From Firmicutes bacterium UBA1191 (GTDB lineage Bacteria; Bacillota; Clostridia; Peptostreptococcales; Anaerovoracaceae), in contig DBYH01000026.1 in assembly GCA_002310095.1 (NCBI GenBank), positions 58,178 to 102,523 on the forward strand: 44,346 nt of DNA, written 5' to 3'. Of the stretch, positions 32,301 through 39,300 are shown piece by piece. Position 1 is the stretch's first letter. The number at the start of each line of letters is the position of its first letter. The position numbers and the translations under genes are program-made. Under the pieces are notes generated by a model. It saw only the letters and a list, made by a program, of their open reading frames with translations. It was not told where the DNA came from and made no database searches.

Positions 32301-33027
32301 CGAGTACGCCGATGTGATAAACAGGAGCGTGACCGTTACGGCGAAGGATCTGGCCGAGGTGCTGGCCAGCGAAGAAGAAGGATACACAGGAAGCATCACC
32401 GACGGCATGAAGGCTGTCATGGCAGGCATTATTACGAGCAAGAAGAATCTCATAACCAGGAACGGCAAGATGATGTCATTCGTGGAGATGGAGGACATGT
32501 TCGGCGCCGTCGAAGTGGTGGTGTTCCCGAACGTGTATGAACTGTGCAGCTCACTTATCGACGAGGACAGGATCGTCGCGGTCAGCGGAAAGATAAACTT
32601 CAAGGAAGGCGAGGTGCCGAAACTGCTGGCGGACAGTGTGGCGGACATCCGCACACTCAGACCGCAGCTGCAGCAGCCAGAACCGCAGAGACAGCCAGAA
32701 CCGCAGATGCAGTATGAAGAGCGGAGGGAGCGGCCGCAGCAGCCAGAACCGCAGAGACAGCCAGAACCGCGGTCTGCGGAGCCGGAGGGCCTGGTGAAGA
32801 TCCGCCTGCCGGAGGGCGACGGCATACACAGCATAGACGCGCAGAACAGCCGCAATCTCGAGGCTATAAGCGCGGTAATGAAGAAACATCCGGGAAGGTA
32901 TCAGGCCATAATCTACTACCCTCAGGGCGGAAGCAGAAGGACAAGCGAGGACCTTTGGGTAACGCCTGATGATGCCTTTGCGAAAGAAATAGAAAATATC
33001 GTTGGAAAGGGGAACTATAAATCATGA
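29392..33027 (+). CDS. dnaE: DNA polymerase III subunit alpha (DnaE-type)
   Basis: A 1211-residue replicative polymerase. It starts with the PHP domain (FTHLHVHTEYSLLDGA, AITDHGVMFG). The palm has PDIDIDFCYERRGEVIDYV (near 393, catalytic Asp pair) and GPGRGSAAGSIVAY; the fingers and beta-binding region follow. An OB-fold lies near 1000-1055 (KAVMAGIITSKKNLITRNG), and a ~70-residue domain closes the protein (IRLPEGDGIHSIDAQ). Between the last two is a Pro/Gln/Glu-rich linker with a 22-residue repeat. The start at 29392 is chosen over 29374 because homologues begin at this Met. It lies directly at the predicted transcription start. PolC, the second clostridial polymerase, is not in the window. 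Confidence 0.95.
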   Translation: MSFTHLHVHTEYSLLDGAARIKDVVARAKELGMDSLAITDHGVMFGVIEFYRACKSAGIKPIIGCEVYTAARTRFDKDAGQDKVMGHLILLAENNTGYKNLMKIVSEGFRNGFYYKPRIDKEVLRRYSEGIIATSACLAGNVQRNLLNGDYESARKEALEMLDIFGEGNYFLELQDQGLEEEARILPDMKRLHEETGIPFVATNDVHYVNQEDAEAQDVLMCIQTATTIDEDNRMRFSNDQFYLKSEDEMRRIFSNTPEALDNTAKIAERCNVEFTFGELHLPEFTAPEGLTKEEYLRQLCQKGLEERYPQDYEKHQARLDYELSTIENMGYVEYFLIVWDFINYARSKGIMVGPGRGSAAGSIVAYTLRITDIDPIKYSLIFERFLNPERISMPDIDIDFCYERRGEVIDYVTEKYGKDNVSQIITFGTMKAKQAVRDVGRVLNVSYQDTDAIAKAIPFSLNMTIDRALQTSPDFKKMYDEDETTRKVVDMARAIEGMPRHASTHAAGVVISRLPLDEYVPLYLTEKGLSTQFNMTTIEELGLLKMDFLGLRNLTIIRDALEMIKQNHGVEIDFASMDYDDPAVYETIAKGNTQGIFQLESGGMTSFMMNLKPDCFEDIVAGIALYRPGPMASIPTYIENKKNPGHVAYIHESLQPILGVTYGCMVYQEQVMQIVRDLGGYSYGRSDLVRRAMSKKKMDVMLEEKEYFINGKMDEDGNVEIPGCVRNGVPRQAAEEIFNQMISFAEYAFNKSHAAAYAVLAYETGYLKTHYPVEFMAALMTSVMGDTKATAMYIRNCKDMGIEVLPPDVNESGKKFTVVYDPDDTEKKHGRIRFGLLGVKNLGEGPIDAIIEAREQKGKPADIFRFIENIDIHRINKKAVESLIKSGAMDCLNKNRAAHFGIYESLMDSAQNSAKHNLDGQISLFQTNAGAMDETVKHRLPDVKNFPPEELLAQEKEVLGVYLTAHPLDEYADVINRSVTVTAKDLAEVLASEEEGYTGSITDGMKAVMAGIITSKKNLITRNGKMMSFVEMEDMFGAVEVVVFPNVYELCSSLIDEDRIVAVSGKINFKEGEVPKLLADSVADIRTLRPQLQQPEPQRQPEPQMQYEERRERPQQPEPQRQPEPRSAEPEGLVKIRLPEGDGIHSIDAQNSRNLEAISAVMKKHPGRYQAIIYYPQGGSRRTSEDLWVTPDDAFAKEIENIVGKGNYKS
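32671..32770 (+). repeat. Pair of 34-bp direct repeats inside dnaE
   Basis: The 34 bases at 32671-32704 recur identically at 32737-32770, a 66-bp period (22 codons, in frame). They encode QQPEPQRQPEP twice, part of a Pro/Gln/Glu linker between the OB-fold and the C-terminal domain. Perfect identity at DNA level suggests a recent expansion. Confidence 0.9.
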
Positions 33028-33992
33028 AGAAAATAGGAATACTTACGAGCGGCGGAGACGCGCCGGGAATGAACGCTGCGGTCAGAGCAGCGGTGAGGTG
33101 CGGAATCGAAAAAGGCATGGAAGTCTACGGCATCAAGAGAGGCTATGAAGGTCTCCTTGACGGCGAGATCGTCAATATGGAATGGCATTCCGTCGGCGAC
33201 ATTCTGCAGAGAGGCGGAACCATCCTGAGAACGGCCCGCAGCACCAGATTCATGGAGGACAGATGGGTCGAGCACGGCGCGAGAATGCTGAACGCCTTTG
33301 GAATCGAGGGAATTATCGTCGTGGGCGGCGACGGATCCTTCAGGGGAGGTCTTGATCTCTCGGAAAAGGGAATCTCGGTCATGGGCGTTCCGGGCACCAT
33401 CGACAACGACCTGGCCTACACTGACTACACAATCGGCTTCGATACGGCCGTAAACACAATTCTCGGACTGATTACCAACATAAGGGACACATCATCTTCA
33501 CATGAGAGGTCTACAATAATGGAGGTCATGGGAAGAAACTGCGGCGACCTGGCCCTGTATTCGGGACTCTCAGGCGGCGCGGACGTGATTCTCGTTCCGG
33601 AGGTCGAGTGCGACATCAACGAAATATGCCGCAAGGTGCTCCAGGGACAGGCCACGGGCAAAGCCCACAGCCTCATCGTTAAGGCAGAGGGATTCAAGAT
33701 GGACTCCAATGAGATGGCAAGAACCCTCGAGGAGATGACGGGCAGGGAAGCCCGCGCGGTTGTTCCGGGATACATCCAGCGCGGCGGCAGCCCGACGGAG
33801 AAAGACAGACGTCTCGCCACGGTTACAGCTGCAAAGGCAGTCGAGCTTCTCTATAATGACTCGTCCAGCAAGGCCATAGGCGTTTCAAGGGGGGAACTCA
33901 TCGAGATGGATCTGGCGGATGCTCTCAAGGTCGAGCCTGTGTTCCGTTCGGATCTCTATGAACTCACCAATGTGCTGGGCAAAGGCAGATAA
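33024..33992 (+). CDS. pfkA: ATP-dependent 6-phosphofructokinase
   Basis: A 322-residue glycolytic enzyme phosphorylating fructose-6-phosphate. Seen: GILTSGGDAPGMNAAVRAAV (ATP loop), VVGGDGSFRG, whose Gly after GGD marks the ATP-type rather than the pyrophosphate-type, GTIDNDLAYTDYTIGFDTA with the catalytic Asp, MGRNCGDLAL, and QRGGSPTEKDR. The ATG overlaps the dnaE stop (ATGA) and GGAAAGGGG lies 9 nt upstream. dnaE-pfkA is a conserved clostridial pair, usually followed by pyk, which is absent here. Length is standard. Confidence 0.96.
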   Translation: MKKIGILTSGGDAPGMNAAVRAAVRCGIEKGMEVYGIKRGYEGLLDGEIVNMEWHSVGDILQRGGTILRTARSTRFMEDRWVEHGARMLNAFGIEGIIVVGGDGSFRGGLDLSEKGISVMGVPGTIDNDLAYTDYTIGFDTAVNTILGLITNIRDTSSSHERSTIMEVMGRNCGDLALYSGLSGGADVILVPEVECDINEICRKVLQGQATGKAHSLIVKAEGFKMDSNEMARTLEEMTGREARAVVPGYIQRGGSPTEKDRRLATVTAAKAVELLYNDSSSKAIGVSRGELIEMDLADALKVEPVFRSDLYELTNVLGKGR

Positions 33993-33995
33993 TTG

Positions 33996-34004
33996 TGTTA
34001 GAAT
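33996..34004 (+). promoter_or_regulatory. Extended -10 promoter downstream of pfkA
   Basis: TGT followed by TAGAAT (33999-34004), an extended -10 just after the pfkA stop. The start would be near 34011, about 17 nt before the small membrane protein gene. Confidence 0.45.
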
Positions 34005-34027
34005 GACCTGTGTAATAACAGGGGAAA

Positions 34028-34195
34028 ATGGAGAAAATGAAGAAGGTAAATGGTTTTCTTAGAGGGCTCTTCGCGGTCTTCGGTCTGCTGTTCCTGCTGG
34101 CGGGCATGCTTCCTGAGAAAAAGGAAGAACCGGTCGTCCGCGACGAAGGCGACAGAGAAGGCTTCGACAACGAAGAGTTCGATGACATATGGTAA
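34028..34195 (+). CDS. Small single-pass membrane protein, 55 aa
   Basis: An open frame of 55 codons with a good ribosome site (ACAGGGG just upstream; GGAG upstream of a second in-frame ATG at 34037). It encodes a basic N-terminus (MEKMKKVNGFLRG), one hydrophobic helix (LFAVFGLLFLLAGML) and a strongly acidic tail (EKKEEPVVRDEGDREGFDNEEFDDIW). The layout resembles other small anchored clostridial proteins and its codon use matches the neighbours. No family is recognised. It is followed within 22 nt by the DUF308 gene and probably shares its transcript. Confidence 0.6.
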   Translation: MEKMKKVNGFLRGLFAVFGLLFLLAGMLPEKKEEPVVRDEGDREGFDNEEFDDIW

Positions 34196-34217
34196 TACAG
34201 AATAGGGGAGTTTTCTA

Positions 34218-34952
34218 ATGCGGATACTTACTTTGGCCGGAGGAATTCTGATGGTCGCTGCCGGTGTTTTTTGCTTCATCAATCCGGGGCAGACCTTCAT
34301 GACAATGGCCTTTGTTATAGGAAGTGTAATGGTGTTAAACGGGCTGATTCACGCCCTGGGTTTTTTGCTTGCGAGAAGCAGCTTCGGTATAGGCGACAAC
34401 AACGGATGGATACTGATCGACGCCGTACTGACTTTGCTCCTTGGTATTATGATACTGTGCAACCAGCTGACTGTCGATATGGCAATCCCTATGATATTCG
34501 GAATGTGGGTTCTGGTTTCGGGACTCCTGCGTTTCGAGGCTTCAACAAGAATCAACAGACAGAAGAAGCCTGCTAACTTCAGGGCGGCCCTCATAACGGG
34601 AGTAGTGACTATAATCGTAGGTCTGCTCGGATTCATAAATCCGCTGATCACTTACGTTTCGGTAATACTTATCCTGGGTATCTTCATGATCGTTCAGGGA
34701 GCCAACTCAATCGAGCTGGGCATCAACATGCCGCACAAGGCCAAGGAGGACGCGGTGGAATACGTTTCAACACGTGTTCCTGTCAAGATCGGCGATGATG
34801 AGAACGAGACGGAAGAGGAAGTGGCTGAGAGAATAAAGGCCCAGAAGGAATTCGAGGAGAAGAAGGAGTTCACAATGGCTTTCGGTGAGGGCAATTTCGG
34901 CCTGACCAAGGAGGAAGTCGAAAAAGCAGTTCAGGAGCTCAAGAAAGAATGA
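34218..34952 (+). CDS. DUF308/HdeD-like membrane protein with charged cytoplasmic tail
   Basis: A 244-residue protein. Six hydrophobic helices fill residues 1-170 in the paired pattern of the DUF308 (HdeD-like) family: GGILMVAAGVFCFINPG is echoed by GVVTIIVGLLGFINP, an internal duplication. The last ~75 residues are hydrophilic and charged (ETEEEVAERIKAQKEFEEKKEF), probably a coiled-coil-like cytoplasmic tail, and are unusual for the family, whose members normally end after the helices. GGGGAG precedes the ATG. The stop overlaps the next start (ATGA). HdeD is linked to acid resistance in E. coli; the role here is unknown. Confidence 0.8.
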   Translation: MRILTLAGGILMVAAGVFCFINPGQTFMTMAFVIGSVMVLNGLIHALGFLLARSSFGIGDNNGWILIDAVLTLLLGIMILCNQLTVDMAIPMIFGMWVLVSGLLRFEASTRINRQKKPANFRAALITGVVTIIVGLLGFINPLITYVSVILILGIFMIVQGANSIELGINMPHKAKEDAVEYVSTRVPVKIGDDENETEEEVAERIKAQKEFEEKKEFTMAFGEGNFGLTKEEVEKAVQELKKE

Positions 34953-36139
34953 TGAAGTACGACCTTGTAATTGCGGGAGGCGGCGCGGCAGGACTGGCTG
35001 CAGCTGCTTCTTTTATTAAAGAACTGAATGAGGACGGCCTGCGTGTTTGCGTGCTTGAGAAGAACGACGCGCCGGGCCGAAAGATAAACGCAACAGGCGG
35101 CGGACGCTGCAACCTGACAAACGAGGCATGTCCTGAAAAGGACATGACCCTGGATTTCTTCAGGTCCATCGGGATCGAGACGTGGCACGACAGCGAAGGG
35201 CGCTACTATCCGTACACGAACAAAGCGTCTGACGTTACGAAGGCGCTGACTGACGCTCTGTGCGACACTGAGGTCAGATGCGGATTCGACGTGAAAGTCA
35301 TCTCACGGATCGCCGCCGGCGCCGGGGACTCTGAATCCGCGGAAGGCGCTCCGGAAGCCAATGACATGGGAAACTTCATGATTACGGGAATGTATAGGGA
35401 GGATCCTGAGAAGGAACCTTCAATGGAGATGATATTCGCCGACAGAGTCATTCTCGCCATGGGAGGCAAGGCCGGTCCTCAGTACGGCACCACCGGAGAC
35501 GGATACACTATCGCCAGGACCCTCGGACACACTGTAAACCGGGTTTTCCCTATACTAACAGGAATCGAGTGCAGGGCCGAAGGCGTGGATTTCGCTTCAC
35601 TCAAGGGAGTAAGGGCCAAGGGTACTGTCATCCTGAACAAGGACGGCGCGCCGATAGTCAGAGACACGGGCGAGATACAGTTCACGGAGGACGGCATCTC
35701 AGGCATCTGCGTGTTCAATCTGACGCCTCACATCAGGGCGGACAAGTGGGAGAACTTCGAGGACGCCCTCAAACGATACAGCATTACTGTTGACCTGGCG
35801 CCCGATTTTACCGAGGAGCAGCTGGCCGGACGTGGCAGCGCTTTCGGCATTCTTACGGAAAAACTGGCCGATGCTCTGAACGGCGTTGAAAGCATAAAGA
35901 ACTGGCAACTTGAAATCACCGGTATCAAGGGATGGCGCGACGCTCAGGCGACATGCGGCGGCGTGGCCCTCGACGAGATAGACATGGAGACAATGGAGTC
36001 GCGCCTCGTGCCGGGACTCTATTTCGCGGGCGAGATAATCGACGCCCAGGGTCCGTGCGGCGGGTTCAATCTGCAGAACGCGTGGGAGACGGGTATCAAA
36101 GCCGCCCGCGCGGTCATAAACAGGAGAAGCGAGGATTGA
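34949..36139 (+). CDS. BaiN/HI0933-type flavoprotein (aminoacetone oxidase family FAD-binding enzyme)
   Basis: A 396-residue FAD enzyme. Seen: the N-terminal dinucleotide fold DLVIAGGGAAGLAAAASF, KNDAPGRKINATGGGRCNLTN, the characteristic segment of the HI0933/BaiN family, then GGKAGPQYGTTGDGYTIA, and the C-terminal FAD site LYFAGEIIDAQGPCGGFNLQNAWETG. Relatives reduce bile acid intermediates (BaiN) or have no proven substrate. The ATG lies in the stop of the DUF308 gene, so translation is coupled. It overlaps the next flavoprotein by 4 bp. Physiology cannot be told from sequence. Confidence 0.88.
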   Translation: MMKYDLVIAGGGAAGLAAAASFIKELNEDGLRVCVLEKNDAPGRKINATGGGRCNLTNEACPEKDMTLDFFRSIGIETWHDSEGRYYPYTNKASDVTKALTDALCDTEVRCGFDVKVISRIAAGAGDSESAEGAPEANDMGNFMITGMYREDPEKEPSMEMIFADRVILAMGGKAGPQYGTTGDGYTIARTLGHTVNRVFPILTGIECRAEGVDFASLKGVRAKGTVILNKDGAPIVRDTGEIQFTEDGISGICVFNLTPHIRADKWENFEDALKRYSITVDLAPDFTEEQLAGRGSAFGILTEKLADALNGVESIKNWQLEITGIKGWRDAQATCGGVALDEIDMETMESRLVPGLYFAGEIIDAQGPCGGFNLQNAWETGIKAARAVINRRSED

Positions 36140-37761
36140 GATACAGGATCAGTCAACTGAAGATAGACCCGTGGGATACGGTCAGACAGCCCATTGAAGA
36201 TCTGCTGGACAAAGCTGTGCGCGCCGAGATAAGGCGCAAATCAGGGCAGAGCGGCATGGAGATCCGAAACATGGAGATAATCAGGGAGTCGGTCGACGCA
36301 AGGAAGAAGCCTGATGTAAAGCTTGTTTACACAGTGGACTTCGACTGCGACGGCAGGCTGCCTTTTGATGTGGCGAAAAGAGAAGAATATATCGTTCCGG
36401 CACTGGCTTCAGAGCCTGACGACTCCTGGAGCAGACCGGTTGTAGTGGGCTTCGGACCGTGCGGAATCTTCGCGGCACTCATAATGGCCGAAGCGGGTCT
36501 CAGACCGATCGTCATAGAGAGAGGCAAGGCGGCGAACGAGAGAGTGGCTGACGTGGAGCGGTTCTGGACAGAGGCAAAAGCAACCCGCGACGCGGCGCCG
36601 GATCCAGAGTCGAACGTGCAGTTCGGCGAAGGCGGAGCCGGAACATTCTCCGACGGCAAGCTGACCACGGGGATAAAGGACATTCGCATAAGGAAGGTCC
36701 TTGAAGAGTTCGTGGCAGCCGGAGCGGACCCCGCGATTCTGTATAAAAACAGACCTCACATCGGAACGGATAAGCTTAGAGAGATAATTCCTGAGATAAG
36801 GCGAAAGATCGAAAGACTGGACGGCGAAGTCAGATTCAGCACCCGCCTGGATGATTTTGTTTTTGAAGACGGGTACTTAAGGGCGGTCAAAGTGAGCGGC
36901 CCTTCAGGAGAAGAGACCATTGAGACTGATATCGCTGTACTGGCCATAGGCCACAGCGCAAGGGATACATTTGAACTGCTGCGTGACCGCGGATTCAGGA
37001 TGGAACAGAAACCCTTCTCCATCGGAGTGCGCATAGAGCATCCTCAGGAGATGATAAACAAGAGCCAGTACGGTGATCCTGAACTGGCTGAGATTCTCGG
37101 ACCTGCCGACTACAAACTGAGCCACAGATGCGGCGAAGAAGGCCCGGCGGCGGGACGGGGCGTCTACACATTCTGCATGTGCCCGGGGGGACAGGTTGTA
37201 AATGCGTCCACTGAGGCAGGAACATCGGTCACCAACGGCATGAGCGACAGCGGCAGAAGCGGGGAGTACGCCAACAGCGGACTGCTGGTGGATGTGAGAA
37301 CGGACGATTTCCCAGGCGACGATCCTCTGGCGGGAGTGGAGTTCCAGAAGAAGTACGAGCAGATTGCATGGGAGAACAGGAATGATGCCGGAATGGCTCG
37401 GTCCACATACGGGCAGTTCAAGGCCGCGGCGTCATCGGGCAGGGATGCTGACGGAGATCCGGTGAAAAACAGCATACCTGCCTTTGCTTCTGAAGCCATC
37501 CTTGAAGCCATGCCTGTGTTCGGGCGTAAGATAAAGGGTTTTGACAGGGACGACGCGAGGCTGACCGCGGTCGAGTCGAGGAGCTCATCGCCGGTGAGGG
37601 TGCTCAGAGACGGGAACATGGAAGCGGCTGGCTTTAGAGGCGTGATTCCGGCGGGCGAAGGACTGGGATACGCGGGCGGCATAATGTCCGCGGCGGTGGA
37701 CGGAATCCGGGCCGCCGAAAAGATAATAATGAGTGGAAAAAACGGGCGATGGTCCGTATAA
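36136..37761 (+). CDS. Uncharacterised NAD(P)/FAD-dependent dehydrogenase (COG2509-like)
   Basis: A 541-residue flavoprotein. The start is TTG at 36136, which overlaps the upstream TGA; homologues begin with a RYRISQLKI-type strand and GAGG/AGGAG lies just before, whereas the longer reading frame back to 35932 runs inside the other gene. After an N-terminal ~95-residue ferredoxin-like domain comes the FAD motif VVGFGPCGIFAALIMAEAG (near 103), then VQFGEGGAGTFSDGKLTTGIKD, typical of this family, and the C-terminal GEGLGYAGGIMSAAVDGI. Catalytic function is unknown. Two FAD enzymes with coupled starts may act in sequence; that is inference. Confidence 0.85.
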   Translation: MRYRISQLKIDPWDTVRQPIEDLLDKAVRAEIRRKSGQSGMEIRNMEIIRESVDARKKPDVKLVYTVDFDCDGRLPFDVAKREEYIVPALASEPDDSWSRPVVVGFGPCGIFAALIMAEAGLRPIVIERGKAANERVADVERFWTEAKATRDAAPDPESNVQFGEGGAGTFSDGKLTTGIKDIRIRKVLEEFVAAGADPAILYKNRPHIGTDKLREIIPEIRRKIERLDGEVRFSTRLDDFVFEDGYLRAVKVSGPSGEETIETDIAVLAIGHSARDTFELLRDRGFRMEQKPFSIGVRIEHPQEMINKSQYGDPELAEILGPADYKLSHRCGEEGPAAGRGVYTFCMCPGGQVVNASTEAGTSVTNGMSDSGRSGEYANSGLLVDVRTDDFPGDDPLAGVEFQKKYEQIAWENRNDAGMARSTYGQFKAAASSGRDADGDPVKNSIPAFASEAILEAMPVFGRKIKGFDRDDARLTAVESRSSSPVRVLRDGNMEAAGFRGVIPAGEGLGYAGGIMSAAVDGIRAAEKIIMSGKNGRWSV

Positions 37762-37762
37762 T
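37757..37762 (+). promoter_or_regulatory. phoH -10 element overlapping the upstream stop codon
   Basis: TATAAT at 37757-37762 includes the upstream TAA and lies 6 nt before the phoH ATG at 37769. I see no -35 and no Shine-Dalgarno for phoH. Confidence 0.5.
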
Positions 37763-37768
37763 AGAAGC

Positions 37769-38800
37769 ATGGAGAGAAGCACAGAACTTAAGAAAAAAAC
37801 TATTCCTCTGGACGACAGCGTCGATAGGCGCGAGCTGTTCGGCGGAATGGATCAGAACCTCCGCAACATCGAAGGCATGTTCGGAGTAACGATAATACAG
37901 CGGAGCGACGGACTGCTCATTCTGGAGGACGGCGACAGGGCCATCCGGACGGAAGACGGAGTTGAGCACGCGGCCGCAATAATTAACGAGATGATCGCGA
38001 CGATCAGAAAGGGAGAGGTGTTGGATCAGCAGAAAGTAGGATACATTACCGACCTTACAGAGAACGGAATTTCATACAGCAGGCAGACGGAGAACGCCGA
38101 ACTGGATAAGGAGATAATATGCTTCACCCACGACGGCAAGCCCCTCAGACCTAAGACCATAGGCCAGAAGGATTACGTCAGAACCATAAGGGACAAGGAC
38201 ATTGTCTTCGGCATAGGTCCGGCCGGAACAGGCAAGACTTACATCGCCGTCGCCATGGCTGTACAGGCGTACAAAAACAAGGATGTCCAGAAGATCATCC
38301 TGGCGAGGCCTGCAGTGGAAGCGGGCGAGAGGCTGGGATTTCTGCCGGGCGACCTTCAGGAAAAAGTGGATCCGTATCTGAGACCGCTCTACGACGCCCT
38401 TTACGACGTGCTGGGAAGGGAGAGCGCCCTCAGACTCAAGGAGAAGGAAATCATCGAGGTCGTTCCTCTGGCATATATGAGAGGAAGGACTCTGGATAAC
38501 TCGTTCATAATTCTGGACGAGGCGCAGAACACCACACCGGAACAGATGAAGATGTTCCTGACGAGGATGGGCTTCGGATCCAAGGTCGTCGTCACGGGAG
38601 ACATCACCCAGATCGACCTGCCGCGTGGCAAGAGGTCGGGTCTCATCGAAGCGCGGAAGGTTCTCAGAGACGTGGACGATATCGGCTTCTGCTTCCTCAG
38701 GGAAGTGGACGTCGTCAGACATCAGCTGGTCAAGAAGGTGATCAGCGCGTACGACAGATACTACAAAGCGCACCCGCCTAAGGATGAAGAGGAGAAATAA
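37769..38800 (+). CDS. phoH: PhoH-like ATPase (PhoH1/YbeZ)
   Basis: A 343-residue cytosolic ATPase/RNA-helicase-like protein associated with YbeY and rRNA processing. Seen: N-terminal KH-like domain, FGIGPAGTGKTYIAVAMAV (Walker A, near 145), RPAVEAGERLGFLPGDLQEK, FIILDEAQNTTPEQMKMFLTRMG (Walker B), and VTGDITQIDLPRGKRSGL (sensor region). The start at 37769 is chosen over 37733 because homologues begin just here and -10 elements sit directly before it. The stop overlaps ybeY (TAATG). It opens the conserved phoH-ybeY-era-recO block. Confidence 0.93.
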   Translation: MERSTELKKKTIPLDDSVDRRELFGGMDQNLRNIEGMFGVTIIQRSDGLLILEDGDRAIRTEDGVEHAAAIINEMIATIRKGEVLDQQKVGYITDLTENGISYSRQTENAELDKEIICFTHDGKPLRPKTIGQKDYVRTIRDKDIVFGIGPAGTGKTYIAVAMAVQAYKNKDVQKIILARPAVEAGERLGFLPGDLQEKVDPYLRPLYDALYDVLGRESALRLKEKEIIEVVPLAYMRGRTLDNSFIILDEAQNTTPEQMKMFLTRMGFGSKVVVTGDITQIDLPRGKRSGLIEARKVLRDVDDIGFCFLREVDVVRHQLVKKVISAYDRYYKAHPPKDEEEK

Positions 38801-39300
38801 TGGAGATCATTGTCAACGACGAAGGCGCTGTGAGCGAGCAGCTGATGAACAGACTTAAGGAGGCGGCTTCCGCATGCACGCAACTGGATGTGGAAATCAG
38901 CCTTTCTTTTGTTTCTCTGGATGAGATACACGAACTCAACAGGACGTACAGAGGAGTGGACAGCCCGACGGACGTGCTGTCGTTTCCTATGTTCGGGAGC
39001 ATGGACGAGCTTGAGGAAGCCTGCGCGGCGGCAGCCGAAGAGGACGAGGAGGGCGAAGACGGACAGACCGTGCCTCTCGGCGACGTTGTCATCTGCATGG
39101 ATAAGATCAAGGAGCAGGCGGAGGAGTTCGGCCACTCCGAGGAAAGAGAAACTGTATATCTTTTCACCCACAGCGTTCTGCATCTTCTCGGGTACGACCA
39201 TGAGACCGAGGAAGACAAGGGAGTGATGCGGGCAAGAGAGGAAGAGATAATGACCGCAATGGGAATCAGCAGAGAGGTCGAAGGAGAAAAAACGGAATGA
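38800..39300 (+). CDS. ybeY: Endoribonuclease YbeY
   Basis: A 166-residue metalloprotein for rRNA maturation and ribosome quality control. The zinc motif HSVLHLLGYDHE gives H-x3-H-x5-H near 126-136. N-terminal TDVLSFPMFG is typical. Between it and GDVVICMDKI lies an acidic insert of about 20 residues (LEEACAAAAEEDEEGEDG) in place of the usual few. The start is fixed by overlap with the phoH stop and AGGAG upstream. The usual dgkA and cdd genes between ybeY and era are absent; the stop overlaps the era start (ATGA). Confidence 0.94.
   Translation: MEIIVNDEGAVSEQLMNRLKEAASACTQLDVEISLSFVSLDEIHELNRTYRGVDSPTDVLSFPMFGSMDELEEACAAAAEEDEEGEDGQTVPLGDVVICMDKIKEQAEEFGHSEERETVYLFTHSVLHLLGYDHETEEDKGVMRAREEEIMTAMGISREVEGEKTE

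Noticed and set aside
35932..36135. Upstream extension of the second flavoprotein frame
   Set aside because: It lies inside the preceding gene, encodes Arg-rich shadow sequence and has no homologous N-terminus; the TTG at 36136 is preferred.
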